Positions 25,573 to 35,521 are shown, numbered from the stretch's first letter. The stretch is 64,000 nt of DNA from Sinobacterium norvegicum (GCF_923077115.1 NZ_CAKLPX010000001.1:1178001-1242000); one strand, 5' to 3'. Notes: a model not told the origin generated them from the letters alone. Translations and numbers: made by a program.

Positions 25573-26745
25573 ATGATTATTGATCAAGACAATTTGCTGC
25601 AGTTACAACAACGCTATCAGCACAACTTTATGCGGCCACTACTGGCACTCTCTCATTACTTTCGCGCGGAGCTCATGCACTACCTGCAAAATGAGTGCGG
25701 CCATACGGCTCTAAAAATCACCTGGGAACCGCTACTCAATATACCCGGCAGCAAGGGGATACAAATTGGTCAATTAGCCAAGCTGATGGCCGTGTCCAAA
25801 CAAAACTGTGACCAACAACTAAAAGCCGTTGAGCAGGCTGGGTATCTGCATCGGATTAGCGACCCCAGCGATGGCCGCGCCAAGTTAGTCGCTCTTACCG
25901 AGCGCGGACAGCAACTGCTTCAACAGGGCAAGGCGAGGCTGGATGATCTGCAGCATCAATTCGATCAGCAGCTCAGTCAACATGAGCTGTCCCAACTACA
26001 AAGTGTTTTAAGCACGCTGACCAAGCCCCGCCCCGTCACCACACCCCCGATCTGCATCGCCTCTCTTATCGAGCTTGCGGCACTGTTCCAGCGTCGCTTG
26101 ATGGCCCTGACCATCGCCAGCGGCCACCCCGGCCTACAGATGTCCTATGAACAGGTACTCAACCATATCGGCATGCAAGGGGCGACGATCGCCCAGCTTG
26201 CGCAAATCAACAATGCCAGCAAACAGGCGATTACCCGCATTATCAATGCCCTGGAAGATGACGACTATGTCAAACGGATCACCCAGCCATCGATGGCCAA
26301 GCGCATCGTATTCACCCATCGCGGACTCACTCTGATCGACAGCGCATGCGATGCAATAGCGTCCCTCAAAGAACAGGCCGGCCGAGAGATTGGCGACCAG
26401 AGATTCAAGCACTTCGAGCATCTTTTATGGCAATTGCACAGCCATTTTGTCACCACCCCCTCATCGCCAACCGTTGCAGCCGGCACGATCAACATCGACG
26501 ACTACAACGCCGACGACAAACCTCAGCCATCACCTGAAACACTGTTGCTTGCACTGGCAACAGCGCTGGACCCGACGCTGACAGAGACCGATGCGGCGGG
26601 CAATATACGGTTAACGAAAGACAGCCTACAGCGCTTAGAAAAAAGTCAGATTAATAGCAATCAAAAGCCACTGGAACACTATTGGGGGCAGCGCCGAGGG
26701 CGTGCGCTGTGCAAACAACTGGCCGGGCGACCAACAAAGTCTTGA
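25573..26745 (+). CDS. Tandem MarR-MarR fusion transcriptional regulator
   Basis: 390 residues containing two MarR-type winged helix units. Unit 1 (about 20-150): GIQIGQLAKLMAVSKQNCDQQLKAVEQAGYLHRI with wing DPSDGRAKLVALTERG. Unit 2 (about 160-290): GATIAQLAQINNASKQAITRIINALEDDDYVKRI with wing AKRIVFTHRG. Normal MarR proteins are about 140-160 residues and dimerise; here two are covalently joined, possibly forming an internal dimer. The remaining 100 residues are a variable linker and tail, TTPSSPTVAAG onward. Divergent from the P450/SDR/ALDH operon and likely its regulator. Confidence 0.82.
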   Translation: MIIDQDNLLQLQQRYQHNFMRPLLALSHYFRAELMHYLQNECGHTALKITWEPLLNIPGSKGIQIGQLAKLMAVSKQNCDQQLKAVEQAGYLHRISDPSDGRAKLVALTERGQQLLQQGKARLDDLQHQFDQQLSQHELSQLQSVLSTLTKPRPVTTPPICIASLIELAALFQRRLMALTIASGHPGLQMSYEQVLNHIGMQGATIAQLAQINNASKQAITRIINALEDDDYVKRITQPSMAKRIVFTHRGLTLIDSACDAIASLKEQAGREIGDQRFKHFEHLLWQLHSHFVTTPSSPTVAAGTINIDDYNADDKPQPSPETLLLALATALDPTLTETDAAGNIRLTKDSLQRLEKSQINSNQKPLEHYWGQRRGRALCKQLAGRPTKS

Positions 26746-26839
26746 GCACCTCAGTGCCGACAGAGGCTTGCCAATAATCGGAGCCACGATTACACTCGTT
26801 AGACACCTTTGCTGTGACTAAAATAATGAGAATAATATA

Positions 26840-27460
26840 ATGAAGAGACGGATTCTTACCCCCCTTAGCGCGACGCTATTTAGCCTGTTCATCAGTACCA
26901 GTTTAATAGCGGCCAGCCCCGCCCAGAATACTGACTCGACGATAAAGATCGAAGCGGAGTACATGAGTGAACAACAAAGCCTGGCGGACTATCGGCAGTT
27001 TTATATCCAGCCCTTTGATCTAACTGACACCAAAATCATCCCGGCGCCCTGGCTCGATCAGAAAAATTTCCGCTGGGATATTCCAAAGAAAAATATCAAA
27101 CAGCTGCAAACTATGTTTAAGCAATCGATCAAAGCTGGCATCGAGGCGAACAGTGATTACGCTGTCGTCGATGACGAACAAGCTGGGGTCTTGGTGATCA
27201 ACGTAAGCATTATCAGCTTCACCCCCTATGCAGACCGAAAGGACACCGAGCTGCTCACCAAGGGGAGCGGCGAGATTAGACTGCTACTGCAGTTACGCGA
27301 TGGCGCCACCGGCAAGCTTATCTACTTACTTGAGGGCACCGAAGAAACCGGCGAAGACTATCAACCGAATACCGATGTGGCCCGACTGCAAGATGCCGAC
27401 AAGCTATTCCATATCTGGGGCAAACACCTGCGTCAGTTGCTGGATTCGGCCCAGCAATAG
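26840..27460 (+). CDS. Exported DUF3313-like protein of unknown function
   Basis: 206 residues. The start is a signal peptide: MKRR, then a hydrophobic stretch and a cleavage site near AAS-PAQ. The mature protein has a beta-rich pattern with VLVINVSIISFTPYADRK and a following KGSGEIRLLLQLRDGATGKLIY, resembling DUF3313-type periplasmic proteins. No lipobox cysteine. Role unknown. Alone between the MarR gene and a convergent membrane protein gene. Confidence 0.6.
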   Translation: MKRRILTPLSATLFSLFISTSLIAASPAQNTDSTIKIEAEYMSEQQSLADYRQFYIQPFDLTDTKIIPAPWLDQKNFRWDIPKKNIKQLQTMFKQSIKAGIEANSDYAVVDDEQAGVLVINVSIISFTPYADRKDTELLTKGSGEIRLLLQLRDGATGKLIYLLEGTEETGEDYQPNTDVARLQDADKLFHIWGKHLRQLLDSAQQ

Positions 27461-27502
27461 CAGTGAATGGCCGCGCCAGCCCGGTGCGGCCAACAGCAAG
27501 AG

Positions 27503-27880
27503 CTAATCCTCTAACGACGAGTCATCCAGCGTCGGCAACCAAAGAATATAGCCGGTGACACAACTGGCAATCACCAACAATAAAATCTTAACCGCCACAA
27601 TGGGGATAAAGAAATAGGCCGATAGCGAAATCGTCAGCCACATGGTAATGATCGCTTTGATTTTAATCCTTAACGGAATACCAAGCCCAGATTGATAGTG
27701 CTGAATAGTCTTGCCAAACCATGGATGGTTGATCAGCCATCGGTGGGCTGTAGGTGACCCCTTTGAGAAACAGGCAGCCGTTAACAATAAGAAGGGCGTT
27801 GTCGGTAGCACCGGCAAGAAAATACCCAACACACCCAAAACCAAGCTAATCCATCCCACAGCCAGCAAAAAATACTTCAT
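27503..27880 (-). CDS. YbaN/DUF454 family inner-membrane protein
   Basis: 125 residues with about four hydrophobic helices. The opening MKYFLLAVGWISLVLGVLGI followed by FLPVLPTTPFLLL and the AACFSKGSP segment is the DUF454 (YbaN) signature. Function unknown in general. Single gene. Confidence 0.85.
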   Translation of the reverse strand: MKYFLLAVGWISLVLGVLGIFLPVLPTTPFLLLTAACFSKGSPTAHRWLINHPWFGKTIQHYQSGLGIPLRIKIKAIITMWLTISLSAYFFIPIVAVKILLLVIASCVTGYILWLPTLDDSSLED

Positions 27881-28002
27881 ACAACGTCTTCGTTAAATAC
27901 CGGTATTCAGCATATCACGACGACGCCATTCGGTCAGCCAACTATAACAGGCCGCAGCGGCAGCGTCTGTCTGACGCCAGCGGTTGAGCCTTACTGAAAA
28001 CG

Positions 28003-28917
28003 CTATTTTTTGACTGCAAATAGGTGCAATAACTCAAGTCCAATTGAGGCACCGGCAAGCGAGGTGATTTCCGCCTGGTCATAACAGGGCGCCACCTCAA
28101 CCACATCGGCGGCGACAATATTGAGCGACTGCAGGCCGCGGATAATCTTCATCGCCTTATCACTGGTCAATCCACCCACAACCGGCGTACCAGTGCCCGG
28201 CGCATAGGCGGGGTCCAGACAGTCAATATCGAAGGTCACGTAGACCGGTAGATTACCCACTCGCTGGCGCACCTGCTCGACAATCTGCTCGACACTTTGA
28301 TCGTTGGCCTGGGCCGCGTCGATTACCTTAAAGGGGTGATCGTCATAGCCATACTCGGTACGAATACCAATCTGCACTGAATGAGCGGGGTCAATCAGCC
28401 CTAACTGGGGCGCACGGTAAAACATTGTACCGTGATCAAACTCGCCGCCCTCGCTGTAGGTATCAGTATGCGCATCAAAATGTATCAGTGCCATTTTACC
28501 GTGGGTCTTATGCACAGCCTGCAACAACGGCAGAGTGACAAAGTGATCGCCACCAAAACTGAGTAATTTCTTGCCGCTGGCGATGATTGCATCCGCGTCG
28601 GCGACAACCTGGTCCATCATGTGCTGGCTGTTACCCGGCTCAAAATCGACATCACCATAGTCGATGACGTTGAGCTGTTCGAACAACCTAAAGCGCCACG
28701 GCCAACGTGCCTCCTCCCAGCGCAGAGTAACACTGGCCTGGCGCACACCGTTGGGCCCGAAGCGGGTACCCGGACGGCCTGTTGTTGCCATATCATAGGG
28801 CACACCGAGCACGACGGCATCGACATCATCGGCTAACTCACGGCTGAGTTTGCGCCCCATATAAGAAAAATTATTCGCATACAGCGAGATATCATTAACA
28901 AAGGGATGATCTGACAT
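28003..28917 (-). CDS. speB: Agmatinase / ureohydrolase
   Basis: 304 residues, dimanganese hydrolase turning agmatine into putrescine and urea. The metal ligands are visible: GGDH, DAHTD (HFDAHTDTY) and DIDCLDP. The N-terminal GRPGTRFGPNGVRQAS is typical of agmatinases, which separates it from arginase and formiminoglutamase, though related guanidino-acid hydrolases cannot be excluded. Divergent from a PuuC-like aldehyde dehydrogenase, consistent with polyamine use. Confidence 0.88.
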   Translation of the reverse strand: MSDHPFVNDISLYANNFSYMGRKLSRELADDVDAVVLGVPYDMATTGRPGTRFGPNGVRQASVTLRWEEARWPWRFRLFEQLNVIDYGDVDFEPGNSQHMMDQVVADADAIIASGKKLLSFGGDHFVTLPLLQAVHKTHGKMALIHFDAHTDTYSEGGEFDHGTMFYRAPQLGLIDPAHSVQIGIRTEYGYDDHPFKVIDAAQANDQSVEQIVEQVRQRVGNLPVYVTFDIDCLDPAYAPGTGTPVVGGLTSDKAMKIIRGLQSLNIVAADVVEVAPCYDQAEITSLAGASIGLELLHLFAVKK

Positions 28918-29134
28918 GGCCGTTTTTGCCTCGGTATTGTTGTTAAGTCATTGAATAATAATGACAGAATAATCACATTGAACACTAGTATCGAGCAATC
29001 GTCACCTGCTTTACATACCTCTTTAGTGATATTGCTTAATCGCCCGGAAAGCTTAATCTAACTAACCTATATCCTAGTGACTGAATAATAAAAGCACACT
29101 GTGGCTCAACGCAGTAACGACAAAAGGAAAACCA

Positions 29135-30628
29135 ATGACCAGCAAAAGCAAAGCCCAATGGCAACAGATGGCCGCCGACCTACAAATTGAAAGCCGTGCC
29201 TTTATTAACGGTCAGTACGTCGATGCTCTATCCGGCAATACTCGCCAGACCATCAACCCATCGAATGGTGATGTGCTCGCCGATGTCGCCAACTGTGGCG
29301 CCGAAGACGCCGATATCGCCGTTGCCGGTGCCCGTGCCGCCTATGAATCCGGCGTTTGGAGTGATCAATCACCCGATGCCCGCCGCGCTGTCATGGTGAA
29401 ATGGGCGCAGCTGATCGAAGACAATGCCGATGAACTGGCGTTGCTCGAGACCCTCGATGTCGGTAAGCCGATCAGCGATACCACTGGCTCTGACGTCCCC
29501 GGCGCCATTCGCACCATCCGCTGGAGCGGTGAAGCCGTCGACAAAATCTATGAGCAAATCGCGCCCACCGACAAAGACTCGCTCGGCTTAGTGACTCGCC
29601 TTCCCCTGGGTGTGGTCGCCGCCATTGTGCCGTGGAACTTCCCGCTGTCGACCACCGCCTGGAAACTCGGCCCTTCGATTGCCAGCGGCAACTCGGTCAT
29701 TCTTAAGCCCGCCTCCAATACCCCGCTCACCGCGATTCGTATCGCTGGCTTGGCCAAGGAAGCCGGCCTACCCGACGGCGTACTACAGGTATTGCCTGGG
29801 CCCGGTGGCAGCATGGGCGCCCACCTCGCCACCCACATGGACATCGATGGCCTGACCTTTACCGGCTCAACACCTATCGGTAAGAAATTGCTAGAATACT
29901 CTGGTCAATCGAACCTCAAACGCGTGTTCAACGAACTCGGTGGTAAAAGCCCTAACATCGTCTTCGCCGATGCCGATCTCGACAAGGCAGCCTCGGCGGC
30001 AGCACTGGCCTGCTTTTATAATGGCGGCCAGACCTGTACCGCGGGCACCCGCTTGATCGTTGAAGAAAGCATTCACGATGAGTTCGTCGCCAAGGTGATC
30101 GAGGCCACCAAGGCCTGGCAGGTGGGCGACGTGCTCGACCCCGCCACCACTCTTGGCCCCATGGTCGACAAATCTCAATTCAATACTGTCAGTGAATACA
30201 TTGCCATTGGCGACGGCGAAGGCTGCACCCGTCACGGCGGCGACAGCAATGTCTTCCCTGACAGTGGCGGCCACTATCTTAACCCCGTCATCTTTACCGG
30301 TGTAACCAACGATATGCGTATCGCTCAGGAAGAGGTGTTCGGTCCCGTATTAGCGGTGATGACGTTCAAGACCAAGGAGGAGGCAATTGCCATTGCCAAC
30401 GATTCCATCTATGGCCTTGCCGGTGCAGTTTGGAGTCGCGATATTGGCACCGCCCTGTCGGTGGCGGAGAAAATTCGTGCCGGTACCGTCGGCGTCAACA
30501 ACTACTTTGGTGGTGATATCACCGTCCCCTTTGGTGGCTTCAAGCAGTCGGGCAACGGCCGCGATAAATCCATTCATGCCTTCGATGATTACACCGAGCT
30601 GAAGACAACATGGATTAACCTCGAGTAG
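29135..30628 (+). CDS. Aldehyde dehydrogenase of the PuuC type
   Basis: 497 residues. Motifs: VPWNFPLST, FTGSTPIGKK, NELGGKSPNI with the general-base glutamate, catalytic cysteine in NGGQTCTAGTRL, EEVFGPVL. The C-terminus VPFGGFKQSGNGRDKSIHA followed by TELKTTWINLE is nearly that of E. coli PuuC, which oxidises gamma-glutamyl-gamma-aminobutyraldehyde in putrescine breakdown. Broad-range ALDHs share these features, so the substrate is a probable not a proved one. An AAAAGGAAAACC ribosome-binding site precedes the ATG. Divergent from agmatinase. Confidence 0.88.
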   Translation: MTSKSKAQWQQMAADLQIESRAFINGQYVDALSGNTRQTINPSNGDVLADVANCGAEDADIAVAGARAAYESGVWSDQSPDARRAVMVKWAQLIEDNADELALLETLDVGKPISDTTGSDVPGAIRTIRWSGEAVDKIYEQIAPTDKDSLGLVTRLPLGVVAAIVPWNFPLSTTAWKLGPSIASGNSVILKPASNTPLTAIRIAGLAKEAGLPDGVLQVLPGPGGSMGAHLATHMDIDGLTFTGSTPIGKKLLEYSGQSNLKRVFNELGGKSPNIVFADADLDKAASAAALACFYNGGQTCTAGTRLIVEESIHDEFVAKVIEATKAWQVGDVLDPATTLGPMVDKSQFNTVSEYIAIGDGEGCTRHGGDSNVFPDSGGHYLNPVIFTGVTNDMRIAQEEVFGPVLAVMTFKTKEEAIAIANDSIYGLAGAVWSRDIGTALSVAEKIRAGTVGVNNYFGGDITVPFGGFKQSGNGRDKSIHAFDDYTELKTTWINLE

Positions 30629-30878
30629 GCAACCCGATGAGTACGATGGCCCCAGGCCATCGTATTCTCTGCCATCAAGCAACAAATAATATATAGGATA
30701 AATGCGTCCCAATACCGCACAACCGTACCAGTCAATCACTGATAAATTTCACTTTCTGTATTAATACCCGACGCAAATATCAAAAATAACAAAAACTGCT
30801 TTCGCTCTTATTTTAACGTTTCTATAATCTTTTAATTCTAACGATTACACTATATCAACGAATATTAAAGGATTAACC

Positions 30879-31469
30879 GTGTATAGAAATCTGCTACTTG
30901 CCAGCCTTATGTTACTCTCCGCCTGTACCAGCCAACCACCACAGCAACAATCTTTAGCAACCACAGAAAAAAACACCACACTAACCGCACCGCCAGCCGA
31001 TATGGCGCAGATTGTTTTCGTTCGCCCCTCCCAGGGTGTGCTGCAGCAGAGTGATGTCGAGCTATATCGAATCAGCCGCGAAAGAATTCCGGTGGCCCCT
31101 ATCGAATCCGGCAGCAAGTTCAGCCTCGACATCACCCCCGGTCATTATTATTTTATGGCTTACCAGAACAAAACTGCCAACTTTATCGAGGCCAACGTCA
31201 TCGCCGGCCGGCGTTATTTTGTACTTATTGATGCAGCCAATAGCAAGAGCAGTCAGTTAATGCCCCTGAGCCAACAGCGCTACAGCGCCCTCAACTATCA
31301 ACAGCTGCCTCTGACCACAACGGCAGAAATCGAGCAGCCACAGTGGTTCAAGAAAAACCAGGGCAAGGTTAAGAAGTCTCAGATCGTCTATTGGCAGCAG
31401 TGGCAAATGCTCGATAGCAACAGTCGCAAGGCTCTGAAGGTGTCAAAAAATAGCGGCATTGCCTTTTAG
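30879..31469 (+). CDS. DUF2846-like lipoprotein
   Basis: 196 residues. Signal peptide with lipobox LLSAC, so lipidated at C16. After a disordered Q/T-rich linker comes a beta domain with QIVFVRPSQG, DVELYR, KFSLDITPGHYYFMAY, RRYFVLID, the pattern of DUF2846 lipoproteins. Likely anchored to the outer membrane facing the periplasm. Function unknown. A shorter lipoprotein of related pattern lies at 45036. Confidence 0.7.
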   Translation: MYRNLLLASLMLLSACTSQPPQQQSLATTEKNTTLTAPPADMAQIVFVRPSQGVLQQSDVELYRISRERIPVAPIESGSKFSLDITPGHYYFMAYQNKTANFIEANVIAGRRYFVLIDAANSKSSQLMPLSQQRYSALNYQQLPLTTTAEIEQPQWFKKNQGKVKKSQIVYWQQWQMLDSNSRKALKVSKNSGIAF

Positions 31470-31497
31470 ACAGCAAGGCCGATCACTAACGAGGTGA

Positions 31498-32760
31498 CTA
31501 AACCTGCTTGTCGGCAAAGGCTTTGCGCACCTCGTCAGCAATAATATCAACCCCCTGCTTTACCACCGAGGCGCTCTGCGCATAGGACACCCGAATACAT
31601 TCGTTCTTATGCTGCCACTGTTCATCGAGGCCGGGGAAGAAGTTATGGCCGGGGACAATCAACACACCCCGCTGTTTCAATCGCTGGTAAAGCGCCTGAC
31701 TGCTGATCGGCAAGCCTTCAAACCACAGCCACAGAAAGATAGCGCCCTCTGGTTTATGGATACGGAATGGCAAACCCTTTAGCGCGGTGCGGAACCAGTC
31801 GACGGTTTGCAATGCCTGTTGTTGGTAGAACGGTTTTACCACCGTCTGGCTAAGGCTTAATACCTCACCGCTCTCGAACAACTCGCCGGCGATTGCTGGC
31901 CCGAGATTGCCGCAGGCCAAGCTCAACACAGTATTTGCGTTAGCGTAGGCCTTAACAATCTCTTCCTTGGCGACAATAATACCGGTTCTCACGCCGGGCA
32001 AACCTAACTTGGATAAGCTCAGCACCACAATGGTGTTGTCATTCCAGTGTGGCTTGGCCTCGGTAAACAGAATATTAGGAAACGGTAAACCGTAGGCGCC
32101 ATCGATAATCAGTGGAATATCCTGATCCTTGGCAATCCGGTCCAGCTGCTCAATTTCATTATCGGTCAGCACATTACCCGTGGGGTTGGTTGGCCGTGAG
32201 ACACAGAGTGCCGCCACACCATCATCGATATGCAGTTCATTGAAATCGACCCGATACTTAAATAAATCATCGTCGAGCAGGTCGATTTTCGGCCGCGTCG
32301 CCGAGAAGAAATTCTCCGACAGACCAATTTCTGAATAACCAATATACTCAGGCGCCAAGGGCAGGTGGATGGTCTTGTGACTGCCGTCGGGCATCTCACC
32401 GGCAAACATGTTGTAGAGCACAAAAAATGCCGACTGACTACCATTTGAGATGGCGATATTATCGGAATTGATTGGCCAGCCAAGCTGGTCGGATAGCAGT
32501 GTCGATATTTGCTGACGAAACTCCAGCTCTCCCTGGGGGGATTGATAGATGCCGAGCAAGCTGTGACGTTTCTCGTCGTCTTCTACCAGGGTCTGTAACC
32601 GCTTGGCAAACACCGTATCGAGCTGTTCCAATCGGGCTGGGTTACCGCCGCCCATAAAAATCATCTCTGGGTTTTCATTCAGCGCACTGCCGAGGTCTGC
32701 CATTAAATCGACAATCCCGGAGTTAGTGGCAAATTTTTGTCCAAATACCGATAATTTCAC
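31498..32760 (-). CDS. avtA: Valine-pyruvate aminotransferase
   Basis: 420 residues, PLP-dependent class I/II aminotransferase that makes valine from 2-oxoisovalerate using alanine. Close to E. coli AvtA throughout: MFMGGGNPA-type start, NGSQSAFF, APEYIGY, VSRPTNPTGNV, the PLP lysine in LSLSKLGLPGVRTGI, and HKPEGAIFLWLWF then VPGHNFFPGL. Valine and alanine metabolism. Follows the hypothetical gene at 32800 on the same strand. Confidence 0.95.
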   Translation of the reverse strand: MKLSVFGQKFATNSGIVDLMADLGSALNENPEMIFMGGGNPARLEQLDTVFAKRLQTLVEDDEKRHSLLGIYQSPQGELEFRQQISTLLSDQLGWPINSDNIAISNGSQSAFFVLYNMFAGEMPDGSHKTIHLPLAPEYIGYSEIGLSENFFSATRPKIDLLDDDLFKYRVDFNELHIDDGVAALCVSRPTNPTGNVLTDNEIEQLDRIAKDQDIPLIIDGAYGLPFPNILFTEAKPHWNDNTIVVLSLSKLGLPGVRTGIIVAKEEIVKAYANANTVLSLACGNLGPAIAGELFESGEVLSLSQTVVKPFYQQQALQTVDWFRTALKGLPFRIHKPEGAIFLWLWFEGLPISSQALYQRLKQRGVLIVPGHNFFPGLDEQWQHKNECIRVSYAQSASVVKQGVDIIADEVRKAFADKQV

Positions 32761-32799
32761 ACTGTCCTCTCTACGCTACAACGCACCCTGTGCTCGACA

Positions 32800-33264
32800 T
32801 TACGACGGCTGAGTATTGAAACCCTTAGTATAGTCGGCGGCCATTTCCCACTGTTCATCCGGGTCGATGGTATAGGTAAACGGTCTTGGGTTCTCTTCCG
32901 CTTCGATCAAGGTCTGCAGCACCTTATCAGCCTCGACCGGATTATAGACGCGAAACAATAACTCATAGGTCTTTTTCCAGCTGATTCTAGCCAGCGGCAC
33001 GGCATTGCCGTCGGCACTAATCAAACGGTCAAGCTCGGTGCAAAAAGGTTCAATTTCCTTGGCTTCCGCCGCATCGGGCAGACCTGTCTCTGTCTCGGTA
33101 TTCAAATCCATAATCAACGACAGCTGCCAGCCAAAATACTGCTGCTGCTCTTCATTAAAATCGGCTAGAACAGTATTGATAGCGGCATAAACAGGGCTGT
33201 TTTCATCCTCACGCTGAACCACAGTAAAAATAGGCTCGGCAACCACAAATTTAGATACACTCAC
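32800..33264 (-). CDS. Conserved hypothetical protein, possibly DUF695-like
   Basis: 154 residues, acidic, soluble, no signal peptide or membrane helix. Alternating beta/helix pattern with ISWKKTYELLFRVYNPVEADKVLQ in the middle; the tone resembles DUF695 proteins but I cannot confirm it. Ends about 40 bases upstream of avtA on the same strand, so the two may be co-transcribed. Function unknown. Confidence 0.5.
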   Translation of the reverse strand: MSVSKFVVAEPIFTVVQREDENSPVYAAINTVLADFNEEQQQYFGWQLSLIMDLNTETETGLPDAAEAKEIEPFCTELDRLISADGNAVPLARISWKKTYELLFRVYNPVEADKVLQTLIEAEENPRPFTYTIDPDEQWEMAADYTKGFNTQPS

Positions 33265-33495
33265 AAAAAATCCTCGAAACTACGCAAAAGGCCATTATAC
33301 CCTCAGACTACTCCGGGGTAACAGCAGCGATGCACAATGCAGCGCCCCTCATCTTGATGTCAACATTAAAGTTGCTTATGGCAAACGAAATACTTGCAGC
33401 AAACCTCGTCTAACTAGCGTATAAATAGCCATTATTATCGAAGAATAACAAGGCTTTACCTGACTCTCGTCAGAAATAACCCAAGGATAGATCAT

Positions 33496-34647
33496 ATGCT
33501 CGCTGAACAGACCGCCGCTACCTCTGATATCTCCGACTATAGCTCGCTACTACAATCTCTCTATTCCTGCTTATCGGATTCAGCGGGCTTTGAACGCTTT
33601 CTCTTCGATTTACGCACCCACTTTCGCTGTAACGCCGCCAACCTCGGCGGTGTGAATCTCAAGCCTCGGCTAATGACTTTTGCCTGGTCTTCGGGGATTC
33701 CCGAGTATGTTGAGCTGTTCTATATCGAAAAAAACCTGATCGCCACCGACAGTATTATCGACCTGACGCTGGGCCTGCCAACCGGAGAATTTCACAGCGC
33801 CGCCAGTGTTGACCCGGAGGGCGGCTATATCACCAAACTCGACAGTGACCTGATGGACTGGGTTATTAAGGACAATATCATCGATGTTGCCGGCATGCTG
33901 GTCAACAATAACCATGACAGCGCCGTAGTCCTGACCCTCTATCGTGATGTCGAAGGTGGTGCCTACAGTGATGCCGAGCTCGAGCAACTCAACCTGTTAG
34001 CCCCCCATATCCGTCAGGCCATTACTCTACACCAGCAACTCTACTTTCAATCGGTCGATAATGTATCACTCAAGGCCGCACTCGACAGCGCGCCACAGGC
34101 CAGTGTTGTACTGAGCCCGCTGCTGGAAATAGTCCACGCCAACAGCAGCGCCAGCCGCTGGATAGACGATGTCGACTATCTGCGCATTACCAATGACAAC
34201 CACATCATTTTTGCCCAGGAACGTATCAATACAGAGTTCCAAAAACAGTCCTATCAACTGCTGCACTCACTCGAACAAAAAGAGCTGTCCTCTGTTGCCG
34301 TCTTTAATATTCAAACCCCCTACGGCTTGCCCGTCAGTGTCACATTAACGCCCATTGGCTCTGACAATGGCGAGGGATTTAAGGCCCTGCTGATGCAGTT
34401 CTTCGACCCCAATGTCAGTCAACTGCCTCGCAGCGCTGAGATTCGCAAGGTGTTTAACCTAACCCCTACAGAGTCGCGGGTCTGCGAACAGCTTATCCGT
34501 GGTTTCAGTGCCAAAGAGATTGCCCAGAAGACCGATCGCAAAGAGTCGACCATCCGCGATAATATCAAGTCTATCTTCTTAAAAACCGGCTACAATCGCC
34601 AGGTTGAATTGGTCGCCGCTATTCTGCGCACCATTCCCAGCAGTTAA
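33496..34647 (+). CDS. LuxR-family regulator with N-terminal sensor region
   Basis: 383 residues. About 300 residues of alpha/beta sensor-like sequence, with GAF/PAS-like alternation but no clear cofactor residues, lead to a C-terminal LuxR-type HTH: LTPTESRVCEQLIRGFSAKEIAQKTDRKESTIRDNIKSIF. No autoinducer-binding W/Y/D pattern, so not an AHL receptor. Related large one-component LuxR proteins occur in marine gammaproteobacteria; target unknown. Monocistronic, followed by a strong terminator. Confidence 0.8.
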   Translation: MLAEQTAATSDISDYSSLLQSLYSCLSDSAGFERFLFDLRTHFRCNAANLGGVNLKPRLMTFAWSSGIPEYVELFYIEKNLIATDSIIDLTLGLPTGEFHSAASVDPEGGYITKLDSDLMDWVIKDNIIDVAGMLVNNNHDSAVVLTLYRDVEGGAYSDAELEQLNLLAPHIRQAITLHQQLYFQSVDNVSLKAALDSAPQASVVLSPLLEIVHANSSASRWIDDVDYLRITNDNHIIFAQERINTEFQKQSYQLLHSLEQKELSSVAVFNIQTPYGLPVSVTLTPIGSDNGEGFKALLMQFFDPNVSQLPRSAEIRKVFNLTPTESRVCEQLIRGFSAKEIAQKTDRKESTIRDNIKSIFLKTGYNRQVELVAAILRTIPSS

Positions 34648-34681
34648 TTGCCGCGGCACTGTTTGCCGATCAATCAACCAT

Positions 34682-34711
34682 AAAAAAAGGCGCCCCTAGG
34701 CGCCTTTTTTA
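34682..34711. terminator. Bidirectional terminator between convergent genes
   Basis: A-tract, AAGGCGCC / GGCGCCTT arms with a CCTA loop, then T tract. Serves the LuxR gene and the cobO gene, which converge here. Confidence 0.9.
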
Positions 34712-34722
34712 TACCCTTCGAA

Positions 34723-35331
34723 CTAGAAATCGACGCCTTTACGGGCCTTAACACCGGCACGATAGGCATGTTTCTGATCATTTATCTCGGCCACAGTGTC
34801 GGCAATATCACGAATCCCCTTGCCACCACCACGACCGGTGACAACCACGGTTTGCTCACGTGGCCGCTGCTGTAAGGCCGTCAATATCCGCTCTTCATCG
34901 AGGTATTTAAACGCCAGCATATAGGTCATTTCATCGAGGACGACCAGATGATAGCTGTCGTCCTTGAGCAGTTTCTCGGCATGGGCCCAGGTAGCCTCGG
35001 CAGCGGCAATATCGCCGTCACGATCCTGCGTATCCCAAGTAAAGCCAGTCCCCATCTGGTAGAAGTAGACCTCGGGGTGCTTGTCGCGGATAAAAATTTC
35101 CTCACCCGATAGTTGAGCCCCCTTAATAAACTGCACCACACCCACTTTATAGCCATAGCCTAGGCTACGCATGACCATACCAAAGGCAGAGCTACTCTTG
35201 CCCTTGCCGTCACCGGTCAGCAATATAATCAAGCCTCGCTCTTCATCGGCGGCGGCAATAGAAGCATCGACACTCTCTTTCTGTTTTTCCATACTGGCCT
35301 TGTGCTTAGCGGCCTTTTTCTCATCACTCAT
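34723..35331 (-). CDS. cobO: Cob(I)yrinic acid a,c-diamide adenosyltransferase
   Basis: 202 residues, ATP:corrinoid adenosyltransferase (CobO/BtuR/CobA type) that attaches the 5'-deoxyadenosyl ligand in coenzyme B12 synthesis or salvage. The P-loop is GDGKGKSSSA, followed by GVVQFIKG and DEMTYML. The charged N-terminal 25 residues are typical. No cobalamin riboswitch is visible upstream and no other cob genes adjoin it, so it may serve salvage. Confidence 0.92.
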   Translation of the reverse strand: MSDEKKAAKHKASMEKQKESVDASIAAADEERGLIILLTGDGKGKSSSAFGMVMRSLGYGYKVGVVQFIKGAQLSGEEIFIRDKHPEVYFYQMGTGFTWDTQDRDGDIAAAEATWAHAEKLLKDDSYHLVVLDEMTYMLAFKYLDEERILTALQQRPREQTVVVTGRGGGKGIRDIADTVAEINDQKHAYRAGVKARKGVDF

Positions 35332-35521
35332 ACGACAACCCCTGACTTTATACGGTTCCTACTGTAGCAGGCCATTGTACGGGTATTCGACGCCCAGGCA
35401 AGACGCCAGCTATCACGACCAGCGATACACGCAACAGCACCGCCAATAAAACGCTATCACCTTGCCTGAAAAGGTTTTTTTGACACGATAAAAAAATTTT
35501 ATAAAAAAAATAATTAAAAAC

